Assembly: GCA_022446985.1 (NCBI GenBank) | Contig: JAKVBD010000003.1 | Location: 89,602 to 153,601 of the forward strand | Source: Lentisphaerales bacterium | GTDB lineage: Bacteria > Verrucomicrobiota > Lentisphaeria > Lentisphaerales > Lentisphaeraceae | DNA: 64,000 bases | Direction of reading: 5' to 3' | Shown: positions 55,616 to 64,000 of the stretch, piece after piece | Layout of the letters: each line of letters begins with the position of its first letter | Position numbering within the stretch: position 1 is the first letter of the stretch | Program-made: the position numbers and the translations under genes | Notes under the pieces: model-generated | Databases searched by the model: none | What the model was told of the DNA's origin: nothing | Seen by the model: the letters and a program-made list of their open reading frames with translations, nothing else

Positions 55616-56050
55616 CTATTGAGTAAATGGGATAGAACTATCCCACAATTCTTCTGATTGAGTGTAATTCTCCATATCCGTCAATATAACTGCCTCAACA
55701 GACTCTATGGCAAAGCTATCTGTTCTAAGAGGAATTATTTGTCGTAGGAAGGCTGTATCATTCTGGAAACCGGAGTAGGTCCCCCCCTGACAGCGATAAG
55801 TTACGCGGTAGGCATTCTCCTCATTTCTAAGAGGTCGAATAAGTGTATTTAACTTAGCAACCTTGGTTGCTCTGGCAGACTTTTTCTTTTTTGATGTTTT
55901 ACGTGATGAAGGCAGCACAGGAGGTTCCAGAAACGGGTAATCCGCTCCAAGAATCTTATTGATCTCACACTCTGCTCGCCAAACAGCTGTAAACTCTCGT
56001 TCACGCTGCAGCAAAAGCCGGTGGATCCGTCTTTCCGTGTCTATAATCAT
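55616..56050 (-). CDS. Small unknown protein, paralogue of the next gene
   Basis: A 144-residue protein I cannot place in a known family. Residues about 5-50 form a helix rich in Arg/Glu ending EINKILGADYPFLEPP, similar in pattern to EIDDICGDEGLFDFDEPP of the 56070 gene, so the two share a small domain. A basic linker (SRKTSKKKKSARATK) follows, then a beta-like C-terminal domain (YRVTYRCQGGTYSGF) absent from the paralogue. It is 5 nt upstream of the C15 peptidase gene, 19 nt after its paralogue. Confidence 0.6.
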   Translation of the reverse strand: MIIDTERRIHRLLLQREREFTAVWRAECEINKILGADYPFLEPPVLPSSRKTSKKKKSARATKVAKLNTLIRPLRNEENAYRVTYRCQGGTYSGFQNDTAFLRQIIPLRTDSFAIESVEAVILTDMENYTQSEELWDSSIPFTQ

Positions 56051-56069
56051 CTAGAAAATAGCATTAAAC

Positions 56070-56435
56070 CTATTTTTCGTCTGATTCGCTATTGGCTTCT
56101 GATTCACTCTCTGGCTCTTCCGGAGTCGTCTCCTCTAATGCAACTTCTTCAGTCTTGGACTCTTCGACTTTTGGTTTCGGCTTAGGTTTTGGCTTAGCGG
56201 CTTTCTTGACCAAACCGGCTACTGGATAAGGAGGCTCATCAAAATCAAAAAGCCCTTCATCACCACAGATATCATCAATCTCTGTCTCAATCTCATAGAT
56301 CTTTTTATAAGCTTCTTCGCGAATAACTAGAAGATCATCAATCTTCACTCTTGCTTCAAGAGCCTCTCGGATCACATCCGCATCTGCTCTTGTTACTATG
56401 TCAATAAATGACAACGGCTGCTTTGCCTTAGCCAT
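56070..56435 (-). CDS. Small unknown protein with acidic Pro/Glu-rich tail
   Basis: A 121-residue protein. A helical domain (about 10-60: VIREALEARVKIDDLLVI, EIDDICG) resembles the N-terminus of its downstream paralogue. The rest is a KPKPKPKP linker and an acidic tail (TTPEEPESESEA). It looks like an adaptor with a flexible tail. TGATG overlaps the LRV-protein stop by one base, so it is translated together with that gene. Function unknown. Confidence 0.6.
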   Translation of the reverse strand: MAKAKQPLSFIDIVTRADADVIREALEARVKIDDLLVIREEAYKKIYEIETEIDDICGDEGLFDFDEPPYPVAGLVKKAAKPKPKPKPKVEESKTEEVALEETTPEEPESESEANSESDEK

Positions 56436-57940
56436 CAGTCATCTCCTTTTACTTTTTTAATAATTTTCTTTAAAATTTTCTTGGTTACAGGAACATCTTC
56501 CTCAACCTGCTTTGCTGGTGTCGTAGGCACAACACTACCCTGGTTTTGGGGAGTAGATGCCTCGACCTTTACGTTTTTTTCAATTGGTAGTTCTGATAAT
56601 TTCTCAACAGCTGCCTGTGCAACTTGAGCATCTTCATTTCGAGTTAACTCTTCAACTTGTGCTCTATTGATATTGGGATTACCCAGAAGAGCCAATTTCA
56701 CAGAACTGCATGGGTGAGCAATAAACTTACTCAACTCATTTACTTTCAAACATTCACTTTGAATACAAAATGCTATAAGAGTCGGAATCCTTGAATTGAC
56801 TAAATCGACAACTCGTTCTCTTTGCAAACCTGTTGTTTGTAACTTCCTTCTTGCCAGTATGTAGATCAGCTCTACATCGCCTTTATTTGCCAATATGGCA
56901 ACCTGTTGATCATTTAAGTCTGCTTCCAAAGCCAATTTATATGACGTTTCTTCATTACTGCTCAAGCATAAGGCTGTTAACGCATCTGCATTTAAAGACT
57001 GCTCCAGCAAAATGTCACTAAGGCCTTGATTTGCTTGAGCCAACTTGAGTCGTACTGAATCACAAAGTACTGAATTAGCGGCCAAAGATCTTCTCACTTC
57101 AAGACTTGAATCTTCAGCGAGAATTTGCTGAACCTTTTCGGTCAACTCTTCTTTACCTGCAATTTCAATTTTAAGAGATACTTCATCGCTAGTTGCCCAT
57201 CCGAGCTGTTCGTCTTCTGCGAGAACTTTATTCCTTAAAGCCAACTTCTGGACTTCTGGGTGTGTGCTGAAACTTAAAGACTCTAAAGCTTTCGGTGGTA
57301 AATTTTTTCTTGCCATCAGAAACAACTGAACTAAGAGTTCATCACTATCGGCCCACTTCAAAACCAATTCATCTGTAACTTTGGACTTTATAGCCGTTTT
57401 AGCTTTCACTAAAAAATCGGGATCCATAAGAAGCTTGCTTAGTGAATCCGAATCTATATTTTTGCCATCCACAAAAATAGATCTCACCAATGCAGAAGGG
57501 TCTGTCAAAAGATGGTTTCTTACACGAGAAGGTAAAGAAGGATTGGCGGCAAGCAGCATCTTGACGATCACTGAGTCATCTTCCGACAGTAACGCCGCCG
57601 TTTGTGGTGATATCTGTTTATTTACTGCCAGCATCTGCCTTACAGGTTCATCATCATGAGAGGCGAGATCTTGCATAATCTTTGCAGATGTTCTGGGATG
57701 AGAAGCGATAGCACAAAGTACATCCGGCACTTTACTCATATAAGCTATCCGCTCCAGTAAGATACTTGGAGTCTCCGGATAAGATGCCAAAAACAACTCT
57801 ACTTCAGGCTCTGGCCATGAGTCAATCATTTCTGTTAAAATTCTGGAAGGCAGGTATTCGCGACGAAATTCTTTAAGAGCGTGATCAACTCCTGTTTGAA
57901 TATGCTTGTAAACTTCTTCTTTACTTATATCAATCGGCAC
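56435..57940 (-). CDS. LRV/HEAT-like repeat protein
   Basis: A 501-residue protein made almost entirely of roughly 24-residue helical repeats of leucine-rich-repeat-variant type, e.g. LAANPSLPSRVRNHLLTDPS and LAANSVLCDSVRLKLAQ, with a recurring A-x-x-P/N-x...L-x-x-D-x-x-x-V-R pattern. The C-terminal ~50 residues are basic and low complexity. No enzyme motif. Such solenoids bind peptides or proteins. It heads a leftward cluster with two small paralogues and a C15 peptidase; the physical coupling suggests they act together. Confidence 0.72.
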   Translation of the reverse strand: MPIDISKEEVYKHIQTGVDHALKEFRREYLPSRILTEMIDSWPEPEVELFLASYPETPSILLERIAYMSKVPDVLCAIASHPRTSAKIMQDLASHDDEPVRQMLAVNKQISPQTAALLSEDDSVIVKMLLAANPSLPSRVRNHLLTDPSALVRSIFVDGKNIDSDSLSKLLMDPDFLVKAKTAIKSKVTDELVLKWADSDELLVQLFLMARKNLPPKALESLSFSTHPEVQKLALRNKVLAEDEQLGWATSDEVSLKIEIAGKEELTEKVQQILAEDSSLEVRRSLAANSVLCDSVRLKLAQANQGLSDILLEQSLNADALTALCLSSNEETSYKLALEADLNDQQVAILANKGDVELIYILARRKLQTTGLQRERVVDLVNSRIPTLIAFCIQSECLKVNELSKFIAHPCSSVKLALLGNPNINRAQVEELTRNEDAQVAQAAVEKLSELPIEKNVKVEASTPQNQGSVVPTTPAKQVEEDVPVTKKILKKIIKKVKGDD

Positions 57941-58049
57941 CCGCCAGACTCCTGATATTTTCGCGCTGAATCTTTCTCTAAAATAAGCAAGTATTATACA
58001 CGATTAAGCATGTATATCTTTTCTTGAAATAGAGTTTTAAGGGAAATTC

Positions 58050-58658
58050 TTAGAGAATTCGCCAACTTGCCTCGCCCAAATGCTCACTAAACACTCTAAT
58101 CTGGTCTCCTTTTTCAAGCTTTCCAACACCACTTGGAGTTCCCGTATAAATCAAGTCGCCTTTCTTCAAAGACCAAATTGAGCTTAAGTAACTAATTATT
58201 TGCTCAATAGAAAAAATCATTTGTCCAGAATTGCCATCCTGACGCACTTCGCCATTCACTTCACAGGCAATGTGCAGATTTTCAATATCCTGGTTTTCAA
58301 AGTCAACCATTTTTCCTAAAGGCGAGCTATCATCAAAAGCCTTGGCTTTTTCCCACGGAAGTTTTTTACTTTTTAACTCTTCCTGAACGTCCCGTAAAGT
58401 TAAATCAAGACCAAGACCAAGCTTGGAAATATACTCAACTGCATCCTCTTCCGAGATACCTTTGCAGTCCTTACCAATCTCAACAACTATTTCAGCCTCA
58501 TGGTGCAGTTCGCTGCCATGGTTTGGATAAGCGACCCCTTTACCTAATTCAACCAGGCATGATTCAGGTTTTATGAAGACAACCGGCTCAGTAGGAACTT
58601 CATTCTTTAACTCTGCGGCATGCGCAGCATAGTTACGTCCAATACAAAATATTCTCAT
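58050..58658 (-). CDS. Fumarylacetoacetate hydrolase family protein
   Basis: About 202 residues from the ATG at 58658 (GGAG 8 nt upstream); a longer open frame to 58787 has no conserved sequence. The FAH fold is indicated by FCIGRNYAAHAAELKN, the metal ligands in HHEAEIVVEIG and LGLDLTLRDVQ, and YTGTPSGVG. Relatives act as acylpyruvases or oxaloacetate decarboxylases; the substrate here is unknown. Confidence 0.82.
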   Translation of the reverse strand: MRIFCIGRNYAAHAAELKNEVPTEPVVFIKPESCLVELGKGVAYPNHGSELHHEAEIVVEIGKDCKGISEEDAVEYISKLGLGLDLTLRDVQEELKSKKLPWEKAKAFDDSSPLGKMVDFENQDIENLHIACEVNGEVRQDGNSGQMIFSIEQIISYLSSIWSLKKGDLIYTGTPSGVGKLEKGDQIRVFSEHLGEASWRIL

Positions 58659-58817
58659 CAGCAAGGCTCCGATAAAACAATTTTTTCTAAAACTAACATT
58701 CAACAAATAATCCACAACTTTTTCAAAGTTCCCATTTGAATATTTTTTAAAAATAGACACTTTCTGTACTGTTTGAACATAAAACATGTTAAATGGAAAA
58801 ACTAAGGGGCAAGGGTA

Positions 58818-59639
58818 ATGAGATTTTTCTCAACGCTACTACTTACATCTGCACTATTCTTCGCAGGGTGTAATCAAAATAAAGATGCTGAAAGAGACGC
58901 TGAAAGAGCTAAGCAACGTGCTGCGGCAAAAGCCAAGCAAGAAAAAATAGACAAGGCCAAACAGGAACTTTTCAAAGCGATTAAAGAAAAGAAAGATATT
59001 TTTGAAAAAACGCGTATTGCTGACATAGGAACTAAAGACGGCAAAAAAGTTTACAAAGACAGCGAAATTTACGAGTGGGCTCCAAATAAACTGACACTTT
59101 ACTCAAAAGACGGCAGCCTTGACACTATAAACTTCAGCGAATTAGACGAAGCCACCAGAGACGAATTGGGCTTCGATAAAAAACTTTACTCCAGACACAA
59201 ATCATACCTGGCTTACGTAAAAAGGAATACTGTTATTGGTGGTACTGCAAGTGTGGCTGTTAACACCAAGAAAACAGATGCAGACTTAAGAAAAGATGCT
59301 GAAGCGGCAACAACTGAGCACAGATATAGATACACTTACTATACACTGAACAGTGAAAGCAATGGCAACTACCGCCTCAAACTCCACTTGCTTTCTATTT
59401 CATCAAGTGGCATAGTTCGTATGAGTGGCATTTTCAACAACAGCGTGAAAGGCAAAGGACCTTATCAACTAGGTACAGATAAACCACTTTACTCGGCGAA
59501 ATCCTACGGAAAAGGCTTTAAAGCAGGCCCCATTTATAAAAAAGAGCTAACACTTTATGGTGGCGATAGTATGTACTTCTTCAGTAAAGCGGCTGCTGTG
59601 CAAAGTCGCTACGAAGCTTTAAAATTCAGAAATAAATAA
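58818..59639 (+). CDS. Lipoprotein of unknown function
   Basis: A 273-residue protein with a lipoprotein signal ending LFFAGC (lipobox). A charged coiled coil (about 22-60, AERAKQRAAAKAKQEKIDK) is followed by a strand-turn segment with WAPNKLTLYSKDG and NFSELDEATRDELGF, reminiscent of SLA1-homology-1-like repeats in PVC proteins, then a beta-rich C-terminus. It probably faces the periplasm. Partner unknown. It starts 130 nt from the divergent FAH gene. Confidence 0.65.
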   Translation: MRFFSTLLLTSALFFAGCNQNKDAERDAERAKQRAAAKAKQEKIDKAKQELFKAIKEKKDIFEKTRIADIGTKDGKKVYKDSEIYEWAPNKLTLYSKDGSLDTINFSELDEATRDELGFDKKLYSRHKSYLAYVKRNTVIGGTASVAVNTKKTDADLRKDAEAATTEHRYRYTYYTLNSESNGNYRLKLHLLSISSSGIVRMSGIFNNSVKGKGPYQLGTDKPLYSAKSYGKGFKAGPIYKKELTLYGGDSMYFFSKAAAVQSRYEALKFRNK

Positions 59640-59714
59640 ATTTACTCCGCCATAGGTCTGAATAATTAATAATCTATTTGACTTAGGCTCGAATTCGGGC
59701 TTAAGTTCAGATCT

Positions 59715-60743
59715 ATGGAACAAACTGCTAATAAAATTCTAGCGGCCTTCTATGGTCTCGCTTTCGGAGATGCCCTCGGCTCTACAGTTGATACAGTAAC
59801 GGTTAACGAAATAGAAGACCGTTATGGCAAACACTACGAAGCTTTAAACTTCGACTTTGACGCTCCTCTCTTTACTGTTGGCGATGATACTCAAATGGCT
59901 CTTTACACCGCCCTCTCAATGAGGGCTGCTATCAAATCACCAAGACCAATTGATGAAATTGCCAAACATCTATGCATCTGGTTTCTCGATCCGCAAAATA
60001 ATCGACCTGCCAGCCAACAAAACCTACGAGCCATAGAAAAGCTCAATAATGGTATTCACTGGATGAGTGCTACAAATACTTCAATCAACTCCAGTACAGT
60101 TCTAGTCCGCAATCTCCCCATAGCCTTCTGGCTATGTTCTCCAGAAGTTCAGAAAATTCAACGCTGGCAATTAACACAAGAGGCTGCAGTCCTAACTCAT
60201 GCTTCAAGTGAAAGTATTGTCGCAAGTTGTCTCCTCAACGAAGCTGTAAGTCTATTACTGAGTGGATACCGCCCTTCTGAACTTCCTAAAATGCTCAAAA
60301 GCGCGGCAATCGACATGTCATCTTATTGGTCTGAAAACCTTGGTGATAAACTATGGGGCTTACCAGGCTTTCTTTCTGCCGACGAGTATCTGGAAATAGG
60401 CTTTAATAAATGCCTTGGAAAAATTCACTATATCGAGTCTTTACTTGAATCGGACAAAGAACACTATGATCCTTGTGAATTACTCGGCGAAGGCTGGGAT
60501 GCCGAAGAAGCCTTGGCTGTTGGTCTTTACTGCTTCCTCATCAATCCGGATAACCCTGAAGCTGTCGTTAAAAGAGCTGCTTTTAGCAATGGACCTTCGG
60601 ATACATTAGCGGCAATTACTGGCGCACTTGGTGGAGCTTACAATGGTACAGAAGCTTGGCCTGCCATATGGCTTTCAAAAATCGAATACCATGAAGAAAT
60701 CCTGGAGTTGAGTCGAGTGGCTGGCCGTAAAGCACTCATTTAA
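59715..60743 (+). CDS. ADP-ribosylglycohydrolase-like protein
   Basis: A 342-residue DraG/ARH-fold protein. GLAFGDALGS (about 14-23) and VGDDTQMALYTALSM (about 55-69) carry Mg ligands. The second metal motif, usually GGDSDTxAA, reads NGPSDTLAAITGALGGAYNG, so one Asp is replaced by Pro. Established: ARH proteins remove ADP-ribose from Arg or other targets. The missing ligand may weaken or change activity. A regulatory or altered-substrate role is possible. Confidence 0.8.
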   Translation: MEQTANKILAAFYGLAFGDALGSTVDTVTVNEIEDRYGKHYEALNFDFDAPLFTVGDDTQMALYTALSMRAAIKSPRPIDEIAKHLCIWFLDPQNNRPASQQNLRAIEKLNNGIHWMSATNTSINSSTVLVRNLPIAFWLCSPEVQKIQRWQLTQEAAVLTHASSESIVASCLLNEAVSLLLSGYRPSELPKMLKSAAIDMSSYWSENLGDKLWGLPGFLSADEYLEIGFNKCLGKIHYIESLLESDKEHYDPCELLGEGWDAEEALAVGLYCFLINPDNPEAVVKRAAFSNGPSDTLAAITGALGGAYNGTEAWPAIWLSKIEYHEEILELSRVAGRKALI

Positions 60744-60798
60744 TCTGGCTTCGACCTTTCAGCTTTTAAGACTCTGTCTATATTGCCCTAAAAAACTC

Positions 60799-61215
60799 AT
60801 GGCATTTACAGTTAGCGGCATAAACCATTTCGGCCTTTCTGTGGCAGATCTGGACGATTCAATTAAATTCTACACAGAAATACTTGGCCTTAAAATCAGC
60901 GAAAAAAGAGAACATGACTGTTTTTTCTCTGTTGGCGACTCTTCAGTTTTTGCACTTCTTCAATACCCTGGTGGTTCTGATAAATTTGATACTGAAATGC
61001 GCCCGACAAGAAAAGGTAAAGCCTTTACCCATTTTGGATTTGCAGCGCCTTCTATTGAAGATGTTTTTGAGTTCCAGGGTCTTCTAGAAGAAAAGAATAT
61101 TGAAATCACCAAAAAAGCTTATGAGCGCTGGGATGGTGCCAGTGTTTACTTCACTGATCCAAATGGCTACACCATAGAATTCATTTATTTCGATCCGACA
61201 TCTCATGCAAAATGA
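60799..61215 (+). CDS. VOC (glyoxalase/dioxygenase superfamily) protein
   Basis: A 138-residue two-module VOC protein: INHFGLSVADLDDSIKFYTE and FTHFGFAAPSIEDVFEF start its two beta-alpha-beta halves, and the C-terminal YFTDPNGYTIEFIYF is family-typical. Metal ligands His and Glu are present (His in HFGL and HFGF, Glu in IEFI). Resembles lactoylglutathione lyase and thiol-transferase relatives; substrate unknown. Its last 11 nt overlap mutY. Confidence 0.8.
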   Translation: MAFTVSGINHFGLSVADLDDSIKFYTEILGLKISEKREHDCFFSVGDSSVFALLQYPGGSDKFDTEMRPTRKGKAFTHFGFAAPSIEDVFEFQGLLEEKNIEITKKAYERWDGASVYFTDPNGYTIEFIYFDPTSHAK

Positions 61216-62245
61216 CTTCAAGCAACTGGTAGAGTGGTCACTGGAAGAATACTCTACTCTTCCATGGCGACAGAACAGGACTCTTTACACGACGCTTGTT
61301 TCTGAAATTATGTTGCAACAAACGACAGTTGGCACAGATTTACCTAAGTACAGCGAATTTTTAGAGGCCTTTCCAAATCTTTACTCTCTGGCGAATGCCG
61401 ATGAAGACAGCATGCGAACGGCATGGAAAGGGCTGGGATACTACCGTAGAGCAGCCAATTTGCTTAAAGCTGCACAACAGCTAGTTAACCAGGAATATCC
61501 TAAAGATGAGGAAAAACTTCAGGAAATAAATGGTATTGGTCCTTATACTGCCAGTGCCTTAAGGTCCATTGGCCATGACCTTCCTGCACTCGCTGTAGAT
61601 GGTAACCTTAAAAGAGTTCTCAGCCGTTATTTTGAAAAATTTACACCTTATGAAAAAGGTCTCGACAAAGAAATTCGCGAACTCCTTTTGCAAAGTGATT
61701 TCTACAAACTTGTCGAAGACTTAGGCCCCAGAAAGGTAAACGAAGCACTCATGGATCTTGGTAGAGTTATATGCCGAGTCAAATCTCCTCTTTGTATCAC
61801 CTGCCCTTTAAATGGGAACTGCAAAGCTTTTAAAAATGGCACTCAAGAAGAGTTACCCGTAAGGACTAAAAAGGCGACAAAACTGGAAGACTTACACCTC
61901 GTAATATTTATTAACTTTATCAAAAAAAATGAACTCTTGCTCTACAAAAAAATAGACAAAGAGTGGCTGACAGATCAATGGGAAGTCCCTACCGGGGCTC
62001 TAAAACCTCCAGATAAATTTAAACAGTACCCGAGTGCTGATATAAAAATACCGGAGGTTACACCACTCAAGACTGGAATTACTAAATACAGAATCTACAA
62101 TTACGCCGTCCAGCAAGATGATGCACAGGTCTTCCAAATTCTTCCTGAGTTAGTCAACCGGGAAACTTCTTATTTTTCTCTAGACGATCTGCCTCACATC
62201 TCAACAGCAACTGAAAAAATATTAAAGAAACAGAAAATTTTATGA
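61205..62245 (+). CDS. mutY: A/G-specific adenine glycosylase
   Basis: A 346-residue MutY. LPWR and SEIMLQQTTV carry the catalytic Glu; the helix-hairpin-helix is INGIGPYTASALRSIG; VDGNLKRVLSRYF has the catalytic Asp; and the [4Fe-4S] cluster ligands follow the pattern C-x6-C-x2-C-x5-C in CRVKSPLCITCPLNGNC. The C-terminal NUDIX-like 8-oxoG domain is present but short. It removes A mispaired with 8-oxoG. Overlaps the VOC gene by 11 nt and the GspG-like gene by 4 nt (ATGA). Confidence 0.9.
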   Translation: MQNDFKQLVEWSLEEYSTLPWRQNRTLYTTLVSEIMLQQTTVGTDLPKYSEFLEAFPNLYSLANADEDSMRTAWKGLGYYRRAANLLKAAQQLVNQEYPKDEEKLQEINGIGPYTASALRSIGHDLPALAVDGNLKRVLSRYFEKFTPYEKGLDKEIRELLLQSDFYKLVEDLGPRKVNEALMDLGRVICRVKSPLCITCPLNGNCKAFKNGTQEELPVRTKKATKLEDLHLVIFINFIKKNELLLYKKIDKEWLTDQWEVPTGALKPPDKFKQYPSADIKIPEVTPLKTGITKYRIYNYAVQQDDAQVFQILPELVNRETSYFSLDDLPHISTATEKILKKQKIL

Positions 62246-62769
62246 GCGAAAAAAAAGCAAACTGGCCAGTTACAATTGGTGTAGGCATTGCCATTGGTCT
62301 TGCTGTTTTAGTTATTCTAAAGCAAGGCACTCGTATGGAGAATGACCGCCAAACATATAAAGTCATGATTGATTTAAAGGCATTGAAGTCAGCTATTGAA
62401 CAGTACAAAACTGAATTTGGTGATTACCCAAGACAGCAAAAAGGCTACTACATAAACTTCGCAGAGCAGCTTTCTAAAGTCCAGCCTTCAAAAGATATTA
62501 AAGAGTCACGCGAGATGTTTGTCGACTACAACCAATACAACATGATCACTTCTAATCCAAACTATGCAGCTCCAAATGCTGAGCCAACTTTCCTTATTGA
62601 CCCTTGGGGTGAAAAATACCTCTACATGAAAGGGCAAGGCTCTTTCGCCATCTGGTCAACAGGTGCAGATAAAGTCAATTCGAATGCCAGTGATGATGAC
62701 ATATCAGTTCATGCCGTTAATAAAGAAAAGATTCTTAAAGAACGCGAGATTAAAGAAGCTAGTCAATAA
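62242..62769 (+). CDS. GspG-like membrane-anchored protein without prepilin signal
   Basis: A 175-residue protein with an N-terminal transmembrane helix (WPVTIGVGIAIGLAVLVIL) and a type II secretion G-like domain: DLKALKSAIEQYKTEFGDYP and IDPWGEKYLYMKG are characteristic. It lacks the prepilin peptidase motif F-T-L-I-E, so it would not be processed into a pseudopilus. It is coupled to mutY by ATGA and overlaps the convergent ftsK by 11 nt. Role unclear. Confidence 0.72.
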   Translation: MSEKKANWPVTIGVGIAIGLAVLVILKQGTRMENDRQTYKVMIDLKALKSAIEQYKTEFGDYPRQQKGYYINFAEQLSKVQPSKDIKESREMFVDYNQYNMITSNPNYAAPNAEPTFLIDPWGEKYLYMKGQGSFAIWSTGADKVNSNASDDDISVHAVNKEKILKEREIKEASQ

Positions 62770-64000
62770 AAATTTCACGAGGCGCCGAACCAACCTGTGG
62801 CCCTATAACGCCCATTTCTTCAAGCTGCTCAATGAGTGTTGCAGCCCTGTTATAACCTATTCTCAAACGACGCTGAATGTAAGAGGTCGATGCCTTGCGA
62901 TCTCTGGCAATAATTTCCATAGCTTCTTTTAATAAAGCCTCATCTTCGGAACTTGCAGAACTGTTTAATCCTGGAAGTGATGGACCTTCATCATCGAAAT
63001 TACCGGTAATAATCTTTTCCAATGAAGGCTCAAAACAGGTATCCATCTGATCAGCAAGGAACCTGACACAATCATCAATTTCTGCATCTTCTACCATAGC
63101 ACCCTGTAATCTCTCGATCACAGAAGCACCTGGAGGTGAGTAAAGCATATCTCCTCGACCTAAAAGCTGTTCAGCTCCTTTGCCGTCGATAATCGTCCTT
63201 GAGTCTACTTGTGAAGAAACCTGGAAGGCTATTCTTGTTGGATAGTTCGCTTTAATAATACCGGTAATGACATTCACACTTGGTCTTTGAGTCGCGATGA
63301 TTGTGTGAATACCAACAGCACGAGATAACTGAGCAATCTGCGCCAGAGCCGTTTCGACATCTGCCCCCGCAGTCATCATGATATCTGCCAATTCATCAAT
63401 GATAACAACCATAAAAGGAAACTTAGCAGGAATTTCTTCACCGTCTTCATCCAACTCTTTCACAGGAGATACAGGGCGGCTATTAAAAGCAGCTATATTT
63501 CTGGCTCCAACTGAAGCTAAAATTTTATAGCGACGCTTCATCTCTGCTACAACCCATTTCAACATGGATGGTACTTTTTTGGTGTCAGTGATTACCGGAG
63601 CGATGAGGTGCGGTAAATCCTGATAAGCCGTTAATTCGACAACTTTCGGATCAACTAATATCAATTGTAATTCTTCAGGACTCAAGCGGAATACCATCGA
63701 CATAACGATGGTATTTATACAAACCGACTTACCAGCGCCAGTCGCACCAGCTATGAGTAAGTGTGGAGCTTTAGCTAAATCCAGAACACGAATATCTCCA
63801 GAGGTATTTTTACCTAATGCCAGTGGAATAGAATGACCATCTTCACGCCAGTGACCACTCTCAAGCAATTCTCTTAAAGCTACTTTTTCTGGATGATCAT
63901 TGGGAACTTCTATACCGACAAAAGGACGACCGGGAATTGGCGCTAAGACTCGTAAGCTTTCTGCTTCCAGCTCCATGGCCATATTCTTATTTATATTAGC
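62759..64000 (-). CDS. ftsK: DNA translocase FtsK (C-terminal part)
   Basis: A leftward frame open to the window edge; the first ATG inside is at 63982 but the frame continues upstream, so the N-terminal membrane domain lies beyond. Motor motifs: Walker A GATGAGKSVC, Walker B VVIIDELADI, and QRPSVNVITGIIKANYPTRI. The C-terminal gamma domain YIQRRLRIGYNRAATLIEQ for KOPS recognition is intact. It resolves chromosome dimers and clears DNA from the division septum. The stop overlaps the convergent GspG-like gene by 11 nt. Confidence 0.93.
   Translation of the reverse strand, partial: ANINKNMAMELEAESLRVLAPIPGRPFVGIEVPNDHPEKVALRELLESGHWREDGHSIPLALGKNTSGDIRVLDLAKAPHLLIAGATGAGKSVCINTIVMSMVFRLSPEELQLILVDPKVVELTAYQDLPHLIAPVITDTKKVPSMLKWVVAEMKRRYKILASVGARNIAAFNSRPVSPVKELDEDGEEIPAKFPFMVVIIDELADIMMTAGADVETALAQIAQLSRAVGIHTIIATQRPSVNVITGIIKANYPTRIAFQVSSQVDSRTIIDGKGAEQLLGRGDMLYSPPGASVIERLQGAMVEDAEIDDCVRFLADQMDTCFEPSLEKIITGNFDDEGPSLPGLNSSASSEDEALLKEAMEIIARDRKASTSYIQRRLRIGYNRAATLIEQLEEMGVIGPQVGSAPREIFID

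Overview
The window looks like chromosomal DNA of a PVC-superphylum bacterium, most likely a Lentisphaera-like member of the Lentisphaerota. This is inferred from gene content: an adjacent DUF1501 / cytochrome-DUF1549-DUF1553 pair, a prepilin-type protein with an H-X9-DG C-terminus, a Ser/Thr kinase with an N-terminal zinc ribbon, HEAT/TPR and LRV repeat proteins, AT-rich intergenic DNA and dispersed GC-rich intergenic repeats. It is dense, mostly housekeeping DNA with one carbon-use block and one signalling block. I see no intact insertion sequence, prophage, CRISPR array or rRNA operon.

Layout. 0-6 kb: an Rsm22-type ribosome assembly factor, a lone cNMP-binding protein next to an FHA-adenylate cyclase, then a leftward rlmD-era-folB-folK operon with 8-nt or TAATG couplings. 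6-16 kb: a secreted HEAT/TPR protein, an rRNA-methyltransferase-like protein, two tandem RibBA relatives of which only the second keeps a credible active site (GTP cyclohydrolase II), a GSCFA protein, hisFH, an FtsB-like protein and hemW. 16-23 kb: a membrane Ser/Thr kinase, GlgE, a short CorA-like channel and a PhoD-like phosphatase.

23-35.3 kb is a leftward accessory block: SMP-30 lactonase-like protein, two xylose-isomerase-like TIM barrels, galactose mutarotase, an aldo/keto reductase, a DUF1501 protein and a 1194-residue ORF that joins an AraC-type regulator through one membrane segment to a cytochrome c/DUF1549/DUF1553 protein. The block is separated by repeat-rich gaps and preceded by about 780 bp of AT-rich DNA and a pseudopilin-like gene. 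It reads as a sugar-responsive catabolic or surface module with its own regulator.

35.4-43 kb: tRNA-Cys, a dapC-dapE-dapD operon (succinylase branch of lysine/peptidoglycan precursor synthesis), a DEDDh exonuclease, cysH, a CPBP-like membrane protein and a tRNA-dihydrouridine synthase. 43-47.5 kb: the RNA repair locus rtcR / rtcB-rtcA. 47.6-55 kb: a secreted subtilase with three C-terminal repeats, a receiver protein with Glu at the phosphorylation site, an intact hybrid histidine kinase and a second, frameshifted hybrid kinase. 55-64 kb: a pyroglutamyl-peptidase-like gene with a three-gene cluster of unknown function (two small paralogues and an LRV-repeat protein), a fumarylacetoacetase-family enzyme, a lipoprotein, an ADP-ribosylglycohydrolase-like protein, a VOC protein, mutY, a GspG-like anchored protein and the C-terminal part of ftsK.

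The best candidates for something undescribed are the AraC-membrane-cytochrome fusion with its upstream direct repeat, the pair of decayed RibBA paralogues, the LRV/small-paralogue cluster, the noncanonical cNMP-sensor/cyclase pair and the RtcR-RtcBA locus without a recognisable sigma-54 promoter. All functional statements rest on reading motifs by eye; no database search was run.
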